Positions 1-11,160 of a stretch of DNA of 64,000 bases are shown here, in pieces; position 1 is the stretch's first letter; every line of letters begins with the position of its first letter. The position numbers and the translations under genes were made by a program. The notes beneath the pieces were generated by a model. That model was given only the letters and a program-made list of their open reading frames with translations, was not told the origin of the DNA and ran no database searches. This DNA comes from Calliphora vicina (lineage: Eukaryota > Arthropoda > Insecta > Diptera > Calliphoridae), in NCBI RefSeq assembly GCF_958450345.1, contig NC_088781.1:20179857-20243856 (forward strand). Direction: 5' to 3'.

Positions 1-679
1 AAACATATTGACTGTGTACTGTTCGAGCTGGTGGCGGTGGCACAGACATGACACTAATAGGTGTTCCAATTTGATTAGGACCTGACAAAACTTGATGTGT
101 GTGGTACTGACTAGATCCTGGTCTTGCATTTAATTCAACACTGGGTGGGTTGATTTGAGTTACCTCAATATTTCGGGGTTCACTAACAATTTGACTAGAA
201 GTTATTATTGCCCCTTTTGAATTTTCTGTTATTGGACGATTATTATTATTCAAAGTATTTTGCGACAGTTCTTTTACTACCTTCATCAAATCTCCTATAG
301 ACTTTTTTACCTCTTCCATTTCCCCCTGTACCATAGAACGGATTTGCTGTTCCAAAGATTTTTGAACAGACAAAGCTTCATCCACTACTAAATCCCTAAC
401 TTCCGGTGTAATTTCTTCGCTCACGATACTACTATTAGCGGAAGTCATACGTGCATCGGTTCCATGTGGTACACTGTTAGAAGTGCTGGGTTTTGATACA
501 ATAGTACTAGAAAGATCCGTGATTTGAGCTTCATTTAACCCTATGTTGTGTTCGGTCATTTTAAGATTCTTATTTTTAACTCGACGTTGTTTTGGCGATA
601 AGGGAATTAAATTTCTACTGGTATCAAATTCGACCTTCCGTTTCCTGTTACTTAATTGAGTTCTAGTCTCTCTACTCAT
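1..679 (-). CDS. gag-like protein of an LTR retrotransposon, C-terminus outside window
   Basis: An open frame runs without a stop from an ATG at 679 to the window edge (226 codons). The N-terminus is basic (KRKVEF, PKQRRVKNK). A Ser/Thr-rich stretch follows, then a charged predicted helix near residues 105-145 (EVRDLVVDEALSVQKSLEQQ...), then a Pro/Asn-rich part with VPPPPAR close to the edge. A primer-binding site lies upstream on the same strand (1767-1780), so the placement fits the gag of a Ty3/gypsy-type element with a long leader. No capsid or zinc-knuckle signature is visible because the frame leaves the window first. Family assignment rests on position and composition, not on recognised homology. 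A host gene is less likely given the adjacent primer site. Confidence 0.5.
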   Translation of the reverse strand, partial: MSRETRTQLSNRKRKVEFDTSRNLIPLSPKQRRVKNKNLKMTEHNIGLNEAQITDLSSTIVSKPSTSNSVPHGTDARMTSANSSIVSEEITPEVRDLVVDEALSVQKSLEQQIRSMVQGEMEEVKKSIGDLMKVVKELSQNTLNNNNRPITENSKGAIITSSQIVSEPRNIEVTQINPPSVELNARPGSSQYHTHQVLSGPNQIGTPISVMSVPPPPARTVHSQYV

Positions 680-1766
680 TACACTTCACAAAATTCACTA
701 TCTATTTTCAACCTTCACAAAAAAAAACTGACTGATTTTTTCACTATATATAAAAAAAATCACTTGCTGGTAGAATTTGAATAAAGGTATATAAAATTTA
801 GGTAATAGAATGTTGAATAATAAATAAAAAAAATGTTTATGTTTTAAACAAAAATAAATAAATGAAAAATATATAAAAATAAACAAGATAAATAAATAAC
901 GAAAAGTAAATAAATCAATAAAAGTAAATAAATAAATATAACTAAAAATGTTGACTATGTTTTGAATAAAAATACATAAAAATCAAATAAATAATAAATA
1001 AATATAATCTAAATAAATAAATAATGAAAAGTAAACAAATAAATATATCTAAAAAATATGAAATTTATAAACATAAAGAATACGAATAAAATTATAAAAA
1101 TAAGCTACTAAATAAAAAAATACAATACTCTAGATAAAATTAAACTATGGATTTTAAAATATTATTTAAACAAAAAGATTTTCGATTTTCTAACGGATAT
1201 ATATACTTTTATTTTAGGGATTGTTGAATAGCGGCGGTACGACGGTTTTTTTTTTTTTTTTATTGATTCTTTCATTGAAAGCTATTTTGGCATTCCTGCA
1301 ATTCACATTAAAACAATTGAAATATTTCATAAACATCTTTGTGCACTTACTTTCCAATCATATTGTTTGTTGGCGAACAGATTAAAATGATTGCTGACAC
1401 AACGGACCTTAAGCCTAAGCTTAAGCGGATGTCGCTTTTCATTTCCACTGTTTAGCACACAAAGATTCAGACGGAAACTAACATTTTATATATACACAAA
1501 AATCAGGTTCAGGTGAACAATTAGGATTACAAATTCATTGATCCTAAGGACTTTCCATTCCCTGTTTGAATTGGCCATGTTTTTCTTTGCTACTGGGTAT
1601 CATAATCATGTCGTACAACTGACCTTCTCGATCACCGATCAAAAAGCGGCTACGACTGTAATTATTCTATCACATTACAAAGTCAAACATGTTGATCTAT
1701 TATGACACAAATCTAATATTTTATTGCCTAGTGTATAGGTCTTTTACACTAATTTTCTTTACAATT
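680..1766 (-). mobile_element. untranslated leader of the LTR retrotransposon
   Basis: This stretch of about 1.1 kb between the primer-binding site and the gag-like ATG is extremely AT-rich, with many TAAATAAA runs and no sustained frame on the element strand. Leaders this long are known for some fly Ty3/gypsy elements. An insertion inside the leader cannot be excluded. Confidence 0.4.
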
Positions 1767-1780
1767 CCGGTTGGGCGCCA
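1767..1780 (-). other. primer-binding site, tRNA-Lys type
   Basis: The minus strand reads TGGCGCCCAACCGG. TGGCGCCCAAC is the complement of a tRNA-Lys 3' end ending in CCA and is the primer site of gypsy-like elements. The short segment between it and the presumed LTR edge (TGTTAC on the plus strand at 1785) is AAAG-like and plausible for such an element. Confidence 0.6.
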
Positions 1781-1784
1781 TTTC

Positions 1785-4430
1785 TGTTACGGACCTGTTT
1801 GTTTCTCTTGCCAAGTTTACCCTTCTAGCTCTGCGGCGTCACCTCAGGGGAAGTTCTCAACCCTTTATTTGGCCCAGGTTGCAACAAGAAAAAATTTTAT
1901 AAATGAACATACATACAAAACAAAAACTTACACGCAGCAATGCCATTAATAGAGAGATAGATGTTAACCTCTAATCGCCCAATTCCCAACCATGACTGTG
2001 ACATATCCACCATTACCTTTTACTCACAGTCCCAAAATCCCGCCATTCGTCGCCCTTTTCTGTTTCAACAATCCCCAAACAATTAATTTTACTCAGACAT
2101 TATTATTTTTTTTGTTATTATCTAATTTCAATATTCATTTTATTATAAACACCAATTCCTAAATAACTTAAACTAATAACATAAATTGTATTGCTTATTT
2201 TGTCGTTTTCGATAATTAATAGATTTTTCTTTTTTTATTATTCTTTTTTTGTTATTTTTAAACCTATCAAAAAAAAAATATATATATATACTATTAATTT
2301 TAATTTCCTTTTTTCAGAACTCAAATTATCATATATATATCCGCACTACCGGATGTTCGCTTCTATACAAAAAAAACTACCTACGCCTGAAAGAGCTCTC
2401 TAAGTACGCACTAATCTTATATACTTTTAATATTTCCTTTGATATGTTTACTTATAAATTCCGCCTAATTTGAGTACCTAATGACGCTATATATATATTT
2501 TTCTTTAACTTATTTTTTTTCTAACACAAAACAAACAAAATCACAGGACACTCTCGATGGACACAATTTTTTCTCACAATATCACCACTTAAATTTAACT
2601 TAAAATTAATAATACTTTATAAATAAATAAATAAATAAATAAAACTAAATATTATAAAATAGATCTAATTGACTTCTTTCTTTAATTTTTTTTTTTTTTA
2701 TAGCTTTTTTGATTATTTAAATTATTATTTATTTGCTTTAATATTTCAGTACCTTGAGATTCACCAAGCAGCTTGATCTTTCTATTGTTATTGTAGATGT
2801 TTGACTTTCCTTTTTCATCTGGCTTTCAAAACTATTTTTAGGTTTTTCCTAGGGATCCCCTTTGCCTTATCTTCCGGCAGTTACTTCGGATTCAAGATCC
2901 TATACAATAATCTATGATTTTTCCCAGGCTATTTTCTCGGTGGTCCTGGGCACAGATTTTTCCCTCTGTCGCTTCTTTTTGGCCACCTCCAAGAAAAACA
3001 ACTAATACCCACAAACCTCTTAATATTTGTATTCTATTAAAACTTTTGAATATTCATGAACAAATTATCACATTTAATATATAATTTGTACAGTATTTAT
3101 TAATATTTTTAATTCTCTTGAAATCTCTATTTATTTCTGTTTTTGTATTATTTGTTCATGAATATACAAACAATCACACATTCTTAAACAAACAAAACTT
3201 ACTTTTGAATATTTCGTATGACTATCCTTAACAAGGATTTGTTTAAGGATTGTTCTTTCTGCATTCACTAATTTAACTTTGAGTTTAAATCTTATATTTC
3301 TTGATTTTTTTCTTATTAATGCTATTAAATTGTAAATAGATCACTTTGGCACTTCTCAACTATTAATCGCTATCTCTCAGTATTTTTCCCTTTTATACCC
3401 TTTTCAATCTTATGTACTGTCAAGATTTTTGCCGGTTAAATTTTGCCGCTAATTTTATATGTATATTTCTCAAAAGTTCTTATTATGTATTAATTTCCCC
3501 GCGTAATACTTTGTTTCTATTTTATTTATCGTATGGTATTTGACTTTAAATTACCTTCCCGCTTAATCTTATAAATATCAATATTTAATTCAAAAACTAT
3601 AACATAAACTACCTACAATTTACGCGGTTAATTCCTTGGACACAACATAAAAACTCCGCCAAATAAAATATATTTATTATTTGGTGATCATTACCAGTTT
3701 TTTTTTATTCCATATCCTTGAAGTACCAGGCTGTCAGCAAAAATAGCTGCATATATCCTTTCATTCATTATTTTGTTAAATTTTGAATTTAATATTTTTA
3801 CGTTTAGCCGTTATGAATGAAAAATACAACCCTGCTACTTTACACATTGTATTACTATCTCACCACTACGAGTACTATGCCTATTTAACACAGCTCGAAC
3901 ATACACATATCTATCAACAGCTGATATAATCACATTTTGATAGAAGTTGGTAAGCTATATACAATAATTACTAATATTTCATTCTTTTTGTTTACTTTCA
4001 GGAATATTTCTACAACATATGGACATGGTAACTATGTATTGTTCCATTACTTCTTGGAATCTTTTATTAATATCTATTTTTCTATATTTTCAGATAAAAC
4101 AACATTTAAACTCAACAAAAGACCACACAAAATATACAAACAAAGACATATGAAATCCACTATGAAGAGGTCTGGAGTAGTGGCTCCTAACTTATAGTGG
4201 CCCTTCATTAAATCCACTAGGAAGAGGTCTGGAGTGGTGGCTCCTAACTAATAGTGGCCCTTCCTGTTTAATACAAAAATTATGGAAAAAAAAAATATAA
4301 GGCACTTAGGATTTCAGCCTTTTCCCAATGCCAAGTCGTCAACCTCCCCACGCAAAATTTTTTTTAGTCAGGTGGGGGGGTTTGGGGCGTTTTAGCTTAC
4401 ATTGACAGGGACGTATACTATTTCAAAACA
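1785..4430 (-). mobile_element. possible LTR (right boundary uncertain)
   Basis: An LTR is expected directly outside the primer site. The plus strand begins TGTTAC at 1785. A possible matching end, AAAACA, is at 4425-4430, just before the acceptor of the AIG1-like exon, which would give a short TGTT...AACA inverted repeat and a long LTR of about 2.6 kb. The interior has no convincing frame and includes a C-rich block (4320-4390) and a 57-bp tandem duplication. The partner LTR is outside the window, so the right edge is a guess and several insertions may share this interval. Confidence 0.25.
4153..4264. repeat. 57-bp tandem duplication
   Basis: Two adjacent copies at 4153-4209 and 4210-4264 share AAATCCACTA, GAAGAGGTCTGGAGT, GTGGCTCCTAACT and ATAGTGGCCCTTC, with only a few substitutions. 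It is locally the least AT-rich sequence and may be a regulatory duplication within an LTR. Confidence 0.85.
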
Positions 4431-4465
4431 GGGCCGCAACAGTATGTGTACTTTTGCTTTTTCAG

Positions 4466-4790
4466 CTGGCATTTACATGTTTTGCATACGAATGTGTCTG
4501 TATTTATGTTCATTGAAATGTTTATATGTTTTCGTGAATATCCGGAATTTTGCTCTGGCTTAGTAACAATTTTAACCTATATGATGTCCTATATACTTTG
4601 GTTACACTGTATTAAATATTTTGCTGGCTTTTGGGTTTATCCTTTGCTGAATGACAAAAGTTTTAAGGAATTGTATACATATTTTGGCAGTGCTTTGGGA
4701 CAAGTCGTAATTATCTATATGCTGGGGGAAATATTAAATAATGCCAAGTGGTCATATGAATTGGTACATAAGGATTGTGGAAAAAAATGA
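4466..4790 (+). CDS. AIG1/ADTRP (FAR-17a)-like protein, last exon only
   Basis: A good acceptor (CTTTTTCAG at 4465) opens a frame of about 107 residues ending at a TGA at 4788-4790. It matches the C-terminal half of the AIG1/ADTRP family: LHT followed by an IEM-containing membrane segment, a tyrosine-proline turn (REYP), SYILWLHCIKYFAGFWVYP and LGEILNN. Family members are multipass ER-type membrane threonine hydrolases acting on fatty-acid esters of hydroxy fatty acids. Known catalytic residues are a Thr in the N-terminal half, absent here, and a His that aligns with the LHT histidine. No upstream exons were found; sequence to the left is transposon-like. Either the gene is split by a large insertion or this is a stranded exon. 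The reading frame itself looks intact. Confidence 0.7.
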
Positions 4791-5291
4791 AATATATTGT
4801 GTAGAGAGGATTTCAATGGATTTAAAACCCAACTTTCAAAAGTTCTCCTCCTTCTAACATTAAATTTAAATTATAATGATACTGATACTGATTAAATTTT
4901 TTTAGTTTTTTTTTATAAATCTTTTATTTATTTTTTATAAGGCACATAATCATAAGTTCTTGATAATTTTTTTGTTCATTTACAATTTACAATTTGTAAT
5001 TGTAATTAAAATACAATCTATAAAAAAATACAATATGAAAAAATCTTAAAACTAACAAATTTATTTTGTATACAGTTTATATAACAGTCTTTTTTAGATA
5101 CAAATTGTTTAATCTTTAAGTAAAAATTGTGCAGACAAATAATTAAAAGATAAACAAAGTAAAATATAATACTTAATATCAGTTTGTATTGTAAAAGGGT
5201 AAAAAAATGTAAATTGAATAATAAAACTTTAGTATAACACATTAAATTGTTACATAAATAAATAAATTTGGTTAAAAAAGAACCAAAAAAT
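4791..5291. other. AT-rich intergenic DNA
   Basis: This would be the 3' flank of the AIG1-like exon. It is rich in ATAA/TTTA runs and contains no supported gene. Short frames on the minus strand are low-complexity Phe/Leu/Lys-rich and look fortuitous. Confidence 0.6.
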
Positions 5292-5542
5292 AGGCTGACT
5301 TCATAAACGCATTTTGCAAAGCAACACTACAATGTATAGTGTTCATAAACGCAGTAGCTTTTGTTTTGGCAATGTCGCAAGTTCATTATTGTATGACAAT
5401 GCTTGTCCATGCGCAGCATCTGTCAAATTTGTGAACTGTTTTTATTTATGATTCTTTACAAAACATTTATGCGTTCATGAAAGTCAGAAAGTATTGCTTT
5501 GCCTTGTAATTGCTTTGCATTACTACGTTTATGAAGTCGGCC
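5292..5542. mobile_element. MITE with GGCYGACTTCATAAACG termini
   Basis: The left end reads GGCTGACTTCATAAACGC and the right end, reverse-complemented, GGCCGACTTCATAAACGT. The similarity continues inward through GCAAAGCAA. A further TTCATAAACGCAGTAGC copy lies at 5342-5360. The 251-bp element is flanked by ATA on both sides, a possible 3-bp target duplication. There is no coding capacity. Confidence 0.75.
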
Positions 5543-5840
5543 ATAGTTATACAAATCTATACGTATATTCATAAATGAACAATATATGACATTAGCAACA
5601 ATATGTTTAAAATCTGTTCAAATTTTTAATTAATATTTGTAGCATCTTTTAGGTTAAAAAAATGTATGTAAAAGAGATTAAAGCAATTAATTAAAGTTTT
5701 GAATTGTCGATTACTGAAGTTTTACATTAAAAATGCTGAATTAACTTAAATAACTAATGAGTATTAAACATACAAAAATGACTCTTAAATTGTAAAAATT
5801 ATAACAAATAAAATCTACTATATTTGTTAAAAACAAATAA
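5543..5840. other. AT-rich spacer
   Basis: No gene or structured repeat is recognised between the MITE and the hairpin-ended repeat. Confidence 0.5.
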
Positions 5841-6378
5841 GAGAGCTCAATTCGGCTGTACCGAATTTTATATACCCTTCACCAAAGTACATATACTTTA
5901 ATAAAAAGATTGAAAACAAATTTTGTTAAAAAAAATGTTCGAAAAAAAATATTTTCGTAAAAAAATGTTTTGGTAAAAAAATGTGTTAAAAAAAAATTTT
6001 GAAAAAATATTTTTCCCGATTTTGACCCATTGTCGGTTCAAATTTCTTTGACGTTATATACGTTCTTGGAAATGTCTATTATTATATATCCATTTTGTCT
6101 ACGTTAATATAATCAACAATAGGTAAAATATCTCGATTTGTGGATCGATTTTCCCGAATTTAAATAGCAATCAAACCAGGACTGTAGCGGATATATTGAT
6201 GTATGATTCATGTACATATATAAGTTATTTGAGGGCTTTGGAAACAATCAAACCGACGGACGGACATGGTTATATCGACTCCGCGATCTATAACGATCCA
6301 GAATGAAAAATGTAGAAATTATAAATGGAATAAAAAACGTATATATACCCTTTGCTAATCATGGTGAAGGGTATAAAA
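5841..6378 (+). mobile_element. hairpin-ended dispersed repeat, copy 1
   Basis: It begins with a self-complementary block (AATTCGGCTGTACCGAATT) followed by TATACCCTTCACC and ends with GGTGAAGGGTATA. The interior holds a run of GTTAAAAAAAT-type sequence, TTTGACCCATTG, and a core CGACGGACGGACATGG..ATATCGACTCCG near 6252-6285. Other copies occur at about 20.1, 23.3, 26.4, 47.75, 48.6 and 57.9 kb. It ends only about 12 bp from the smo stop codon, so the smo 3' UTR must run into it. It has no coding capacity, and the element class is not recognised. Confidence 0.75.
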
Positions 6379-6390
6379 ATCAGGCAGTTT

Positions 6391-9300
6391 CTATTTAGAC
6401 GGTAATAAAAGCATTTTTAATTTGTCCGCTTCACTCATTATCATGGCTGATTCCTTATACTTACCACCCAATAATGAATGCATTTCGTAGGTTTCTTTTT
6501 CATCATCGTCATCATCATTGTTATAAAGATTGCTTTTACGATGTTGACTTTTTCTTTTTAATTGACGCATACATTTGTCAAATTCCCCCTCACCATAAGA
6601 GGATTGTAAAGTTTGTGTGACTATATCGAAGGCATTGGCTTGTATGCCCACATCACAGCTGGTTTTGCTGTTGCGAGAATTTGGTTTGCCCGTCGAAATG
6701 CCCGAATAGGAGCTGTGCAACATGATATTGAGTGGCAAATCTAATTCTACCGATGAATAGGAATCTTCCGATATACTGTTATTGTCATTTTGAGCAGCTA
6801 TAGAAAGTTCGCGTTTTAAGTGTAAATTCAAATCGGAGGTATTTCTTATGTCCAGTTCATATTTGGAGTTGGAGGATGGCTTGTGTTTTTGTGCGTTTAA
6901 ACTGGAGTTATTATGACGTCTTAGAGATTTTTTGTGGCTGGAGTTGCAGCCAACTTGAGATTTTCTCGATTGTTTGCTGCGCGAAGAATTGCGAGAATTT
7001 CTATTGTTGCCCGAATCATTAGATTTTTGCATATTTTTCAGTAAATTTTCATAGGCTGCCTGTTTTTTTGTTTTATTCTCACTTAAATCATTGATTTCTT
7101 CAATTCTTGGACCATAATCCTGCTCCTCATCATCGTCACTTAGATCTTGTTTTAGCACCACATCTAAACGAGAATCTTGTATTTTAAAGGAAGCCCTAGA
7201 GGTTTCTTCGTCTGAAGTGGTAGTCATGCCTTGATTTTGTAAAAATGGTATTATTAGTTGGCCATTTTTGGCTAAAAATTCTGTAATATCTGCTGGATCT
7301 AAACCGGCATTGGCCGAACGTCTTTTGGAGGAATTATGTTTTTTGGTACTCTGAGCAAAAAGGCCAACTTTATGACTAGCATTTGGATAGGTAGTTTTCT
7401 TGAGGGCAATTACTTGAGATTCTATAGATGTACTACTTTCCCGTCTGCCACTATACTTGCGACCAGTAGCTGTTATAAAATCCCTTCTTCTTTGTGATCT
7501 TTTGCCAGAAGCAGCCGAATGTTTTGAGTGATGATGGTGGTGATGATGACCAGATCTAGATCTGGACGCCACTTTAGTTTTCATTTCCTGAATTTTCACC
7601 GAAACTTGAGAGTCTACAGAATTTCTGCGCGATTCTACGGAAACGTGTCTTACACTAAAACTTATCTCAGAATCTACAGAGTTTTTGCGTGGCCCCTGAC
7701 TCGAACTATTTGTAGCCCCAGTGGCACCAGTTAAAGCCATGCGCCTTTTAACAAATTGCGGCAAATAATTGGCCCAAGTTGAACTGATCTCATTGGTTTC
7801 TGAAGAGTTCAAGTCGTTGACATCAAAGTTTAAACCCACTGGATCGGTATGAGTATTATAAAGGGTTATAGAGAGCCTCCCTTTATCCTCGAATTCTTTG
7901 CGTTTAGCCCAGGTTTGAGCGATGACTTTGTGTTTCGGCATTTTTACTTCTTCATTGATATCTTTGCCACACTTTTTTCTTAAATAACGTTTCCAAGTCT
8001 CCACCGAACTGTGTGTCCAACACCAAGTAGACATGACAATGCCTGCTCCAAACAGACAGAGTAGATGTAGCTGCAATATGGAAACACTAGGACGACTTTC
8101 TATCTTACATTTGATGTGTTCCTCAAAGGATGAAAAAATGCGACAGCTAAAAATTAAATTACGAGTCTTTGTTGTAAATCTTTGGGCACAATATTAATAC
8201 TATATAAACTTACATTATAAAATCCTTCAAACTCTCCGCCCATTCATGGGAACGTCGAAATTCATAAGCATGACAGGCCATGGCTACCAGTATAAAAACC
8301 AACGAAAATAATGCACACAAACCCATGCGTACTATTATTAAATGAATTTTATTGCTGGCCGATGTTGATTTAATGTCATTGGCAAAATGTTTCAAGCCAA
8401 ACAGCATAATCATACCGCGTATTATGAAATACCCACCCACCAATATCACACCCAACAAAGGGCCCAACAGCAGGCCGGCTCTTATCGAATGATTGAGATA
8501 ACCCACAAAACAAATACCAACCGTACTGTTGCCATCCACTTCACTTAAAGCCAATGTCGTAATGGTCAGCACTAAGGGTAAAGACCAGGCTACTAAATGG
8601 AAGTACGAACCTTTCTTATCAATGCGATCTTGTACATTGCCAACTGCTCTTAAATGCCAGGCGTATGTAAGGAAAATAAACCAAACCATAGCAGCAATAA
8701 GAAAGTAATAAACGATAACAAAAATTACTACACAAGAGAGATTTTCGCCGGCCGTAGGTTCAGAGTGTCTCAAGGTACCATCTTTGCGACATACGATGTC
8801 TTCTCGAGAGCCTGGTGTAAATTGAGCTAGCCAGCTGTAAAATGAAATAGAACAGTTAAATATTTGGTTAAAATATAAAATAATTTTGGAAAATTGTGAA
8901 AAAATAAAAATATTGGGTTAAAAAATATTTTTAATATCCTTTCATGTACTTACCCCAAACAGGCAATCATAAAACACATATTTATATAGAATACAATCAG
9001 AGCAGGATATTTGCTGGCATTTTCCCAATCTATGATGAAAGTAGCAACCACAAATAGATTCGATAACAAGCACAAGGTAGCACCCCAACCAACTAGTTTA
9101 TGTATTTGCCGATGTTCATCATCCGTGTATAATGGATCCTTACAGCGTACCCCACAACCTTCTATGCCCGGATGGTAGCTAGCACTTGATTCAGCTGGTA
9201 CCAACGGCTCTAAACACTGTCCCGTTAAATTAAACTTCATTTCTCTAACATCATTGTTGCACTTTGAGGGGAAATGTGTTTCGTTGCACTTCAAAAACTC

Positions 9301-10074
9301 GGGAAAATATGAGGTATTATATAAAATACGACAGGGTTCCAAAGTAATGCGACACATTTCTAATGAAGGTAAATACACCATATCTTCACCATTAATATGC
9401 TCACATTTGGGAGTGAAAACGGCACATAAAAAGGGCTATATATAGAAAAAATCTTTGTAATTTCATATTTATATAAATAAACTTGTGTTGACATTAACCT
9501 GTATTACAGACCAGCATTTTGGCACATGTTTTAAAGTCATATACTTGTGTAAACGCTCTTGTACATCCCACTGACTGTGTGATATGGTCAAATCCAAACT
9601 TGTGTATTCATAGGGTATCTTAGCTCCCAGGCATGTGGAGTAATTTAATTTTTCACAATTTCCTTTGCGTACACATTGAATATGTTGCATACCCATACGT
9701 CCATCAAGCCAATGCTTTTCTTCCTTGCCCTTCTTTCCACCATATATACGATAGTTTTTTGTACCATTTATAGGATCTAGTTTAGTTTGTATAGTTGTGG
9801 GTAGAGTATTGACCACTGAGGAGATTGGTGTTAATGGAGTACCCATGGGTACTGTAGAGGAATTTGCCAATGAGATTATAATTAAATTGGTCACCAACTT
9901 AAATATAAATTTAAGCTGCCAATGTTTTCTGAAATTTTGGATAATATTACATGTTAATAAATACAATTGTCCTTGTCCTCTGAGATGTTTAATAACATGT
10001 TTTTGAATAAAATAGTTTCCCAATTTAATTTTAAATAAAATTAAAATATTAAAAACTTACTCTGTATATTCCAT
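6391..10074 (-). CDS. smo: Smoothened, seven-transmembrane Hedgehog signal transducer
   Basis: Five coding exons join in frame: 10074-10061, 9928-9499, 9435-8954, 8834-8214 and 8146-6391, 3303 nt, 1100 aa (the Drosophila protein is a little shorter). All introns are GT-AG. Exon 1 is only 14 nt (MEYT plus two bases); joined to exon 2 it gives a signal peptide with core FIFKLVTNLIIISLA. The extracellular cysteine-rich domain (about residues 60-200) includes CVRKGNCEKL, HVPKCW, CRILYNT and GCGVRCKDPLYTDDEHR. Seven membrane helices span about 210-540, with LTYAWHLRAVGN and SYFHLVAWSLPLVLTITT. The cytoplasmic tail keeps the family's regulatory sites: PRKNSVDS, RRNSVDS and RRESSTSIES match the PKA/CK1 clusters phosphorylated when Hedgehog relieves Patched inhibition. 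The tail ends MSEADKLKMLLLPSK. A poly-His run and extended Asn/Ser stretches are insertions. Identification is secure. Confidence 0.97.
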
Positions 10075-10889
10075 GTTTATATTGGAATTATTCGCCGTCC
10101 CAAATTATCACTTAAACAAATGTAACACTTTAAGTTTAGAAATTTTTAATAAAACAAATTTAAATACAAAACTATAATAATATAATTAACACTTTTTTAA
10201 ACATTTTTAAATGTATGTAAATGTGTATGCATGTTTTTGTTTATTATTATCATTTGTTGTTGTGGTTTGCTAAGATGCTTTTCATTTTGAACACACTTGT
10301 CTGTATATTACTTTTCACTTTGTGGTTTTAATTAAAAAGTTAATAACACAAAAATTATACAAATTTTAATTAGTACTTGTTTTTGAAATGATAAAATTTG
10401 TAAAATATTAACAAAAAATATGAAATGTAAAATATTTTAACAGAAATACTAAAAATTCTTCTAAAATGAAGCTACAAATTAAATGACAGCCGCAAGAAGA
10501 AGAAACGTCAATGGACCACCCAATGTGCAATAAAGATGAGAGATGCCACATGTGTGCTCTTAGATTTTAAATAATCTTTTAAAAATGTGAAGTGTAAAGT
10601 GATTTGATTTGTAAATACATATGCATTGCATTTTTCAGTTCTAAATATTTACACGTTTCATATTAGGCAATTTAGTTGCGCAAGTTTCTTGTGTGAATTG
10701 TCTAATGTGTAAAGGGTCTTATTTTTATTTATTTTCGTATTATTTAGTATTCTAATTACTGTAATTGACGGAAAAAAGTTTTGTTACCATCCCGCTAAGA
10801 ATGAAAATAATATGGCAACAATTTAAAACAAAAATTTCTCTAAAAGAGAAATGTTTTTTAAGAGAGTCAATCACTAATTACACCATTTC
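10075..10889. other. smo upstream region
   Basis: This holds the presumed smo 5' UTR and promoter (minus strand reads into 10074). It is AT-rich apart from a mixed block at 10480-10560 with GACAGCCGCAAGAAG. I see no TATA box or initiator that can be called with confidence and no other gene. Confidence 0.4.
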
Positions 10890-11160
10890 TAATTGAAATT
10901 GAGAAAATCCAAATTAATATTATGAAGATAAAAACAAATTGAATATGAGAAATATAATTTCTTAAGAAAATACAAATTGTAATTCAGAAAAGTCAATTAA
11001 TATTGAGAAAATACTACGTAATTGTAATTATTGAGAAATTACTAATAGTAATCCGGAAAAGCAAATTATTATAGAGATAAAAAGCAATTGATATTAAGAA
11101 ATCCAAATTAATATTGAGAAAATTCAAAGTGTAATTCAGAATAGCAAATTAATATTTGAA
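10890..11160. repeat. degenerate short tandem repeats (AATTAATATTGAGAAAAT type)
   Basis: AATTAATATTGAGAAA and CAAATTGTAATTCAGAAAA alternate repeatedly at roughly 45-65 bp spacing with many substitutions. It is a decayed minisatellite-like stretch adjacent to the next dispersed repeat. Confidence 0.55.

Noticed and set aside
1689..1949. Plus-strand 86-codon frame
   Set aside because: It crosses the retrotransposon primer-binding site and has no coding character.
9469..10023. ATG at 10023 as smo start
   Set aside because: It reads through the first intron and gives a leader unlike a signal peptide; the 14-nt exon joined to 9928 is in frame and gives one.
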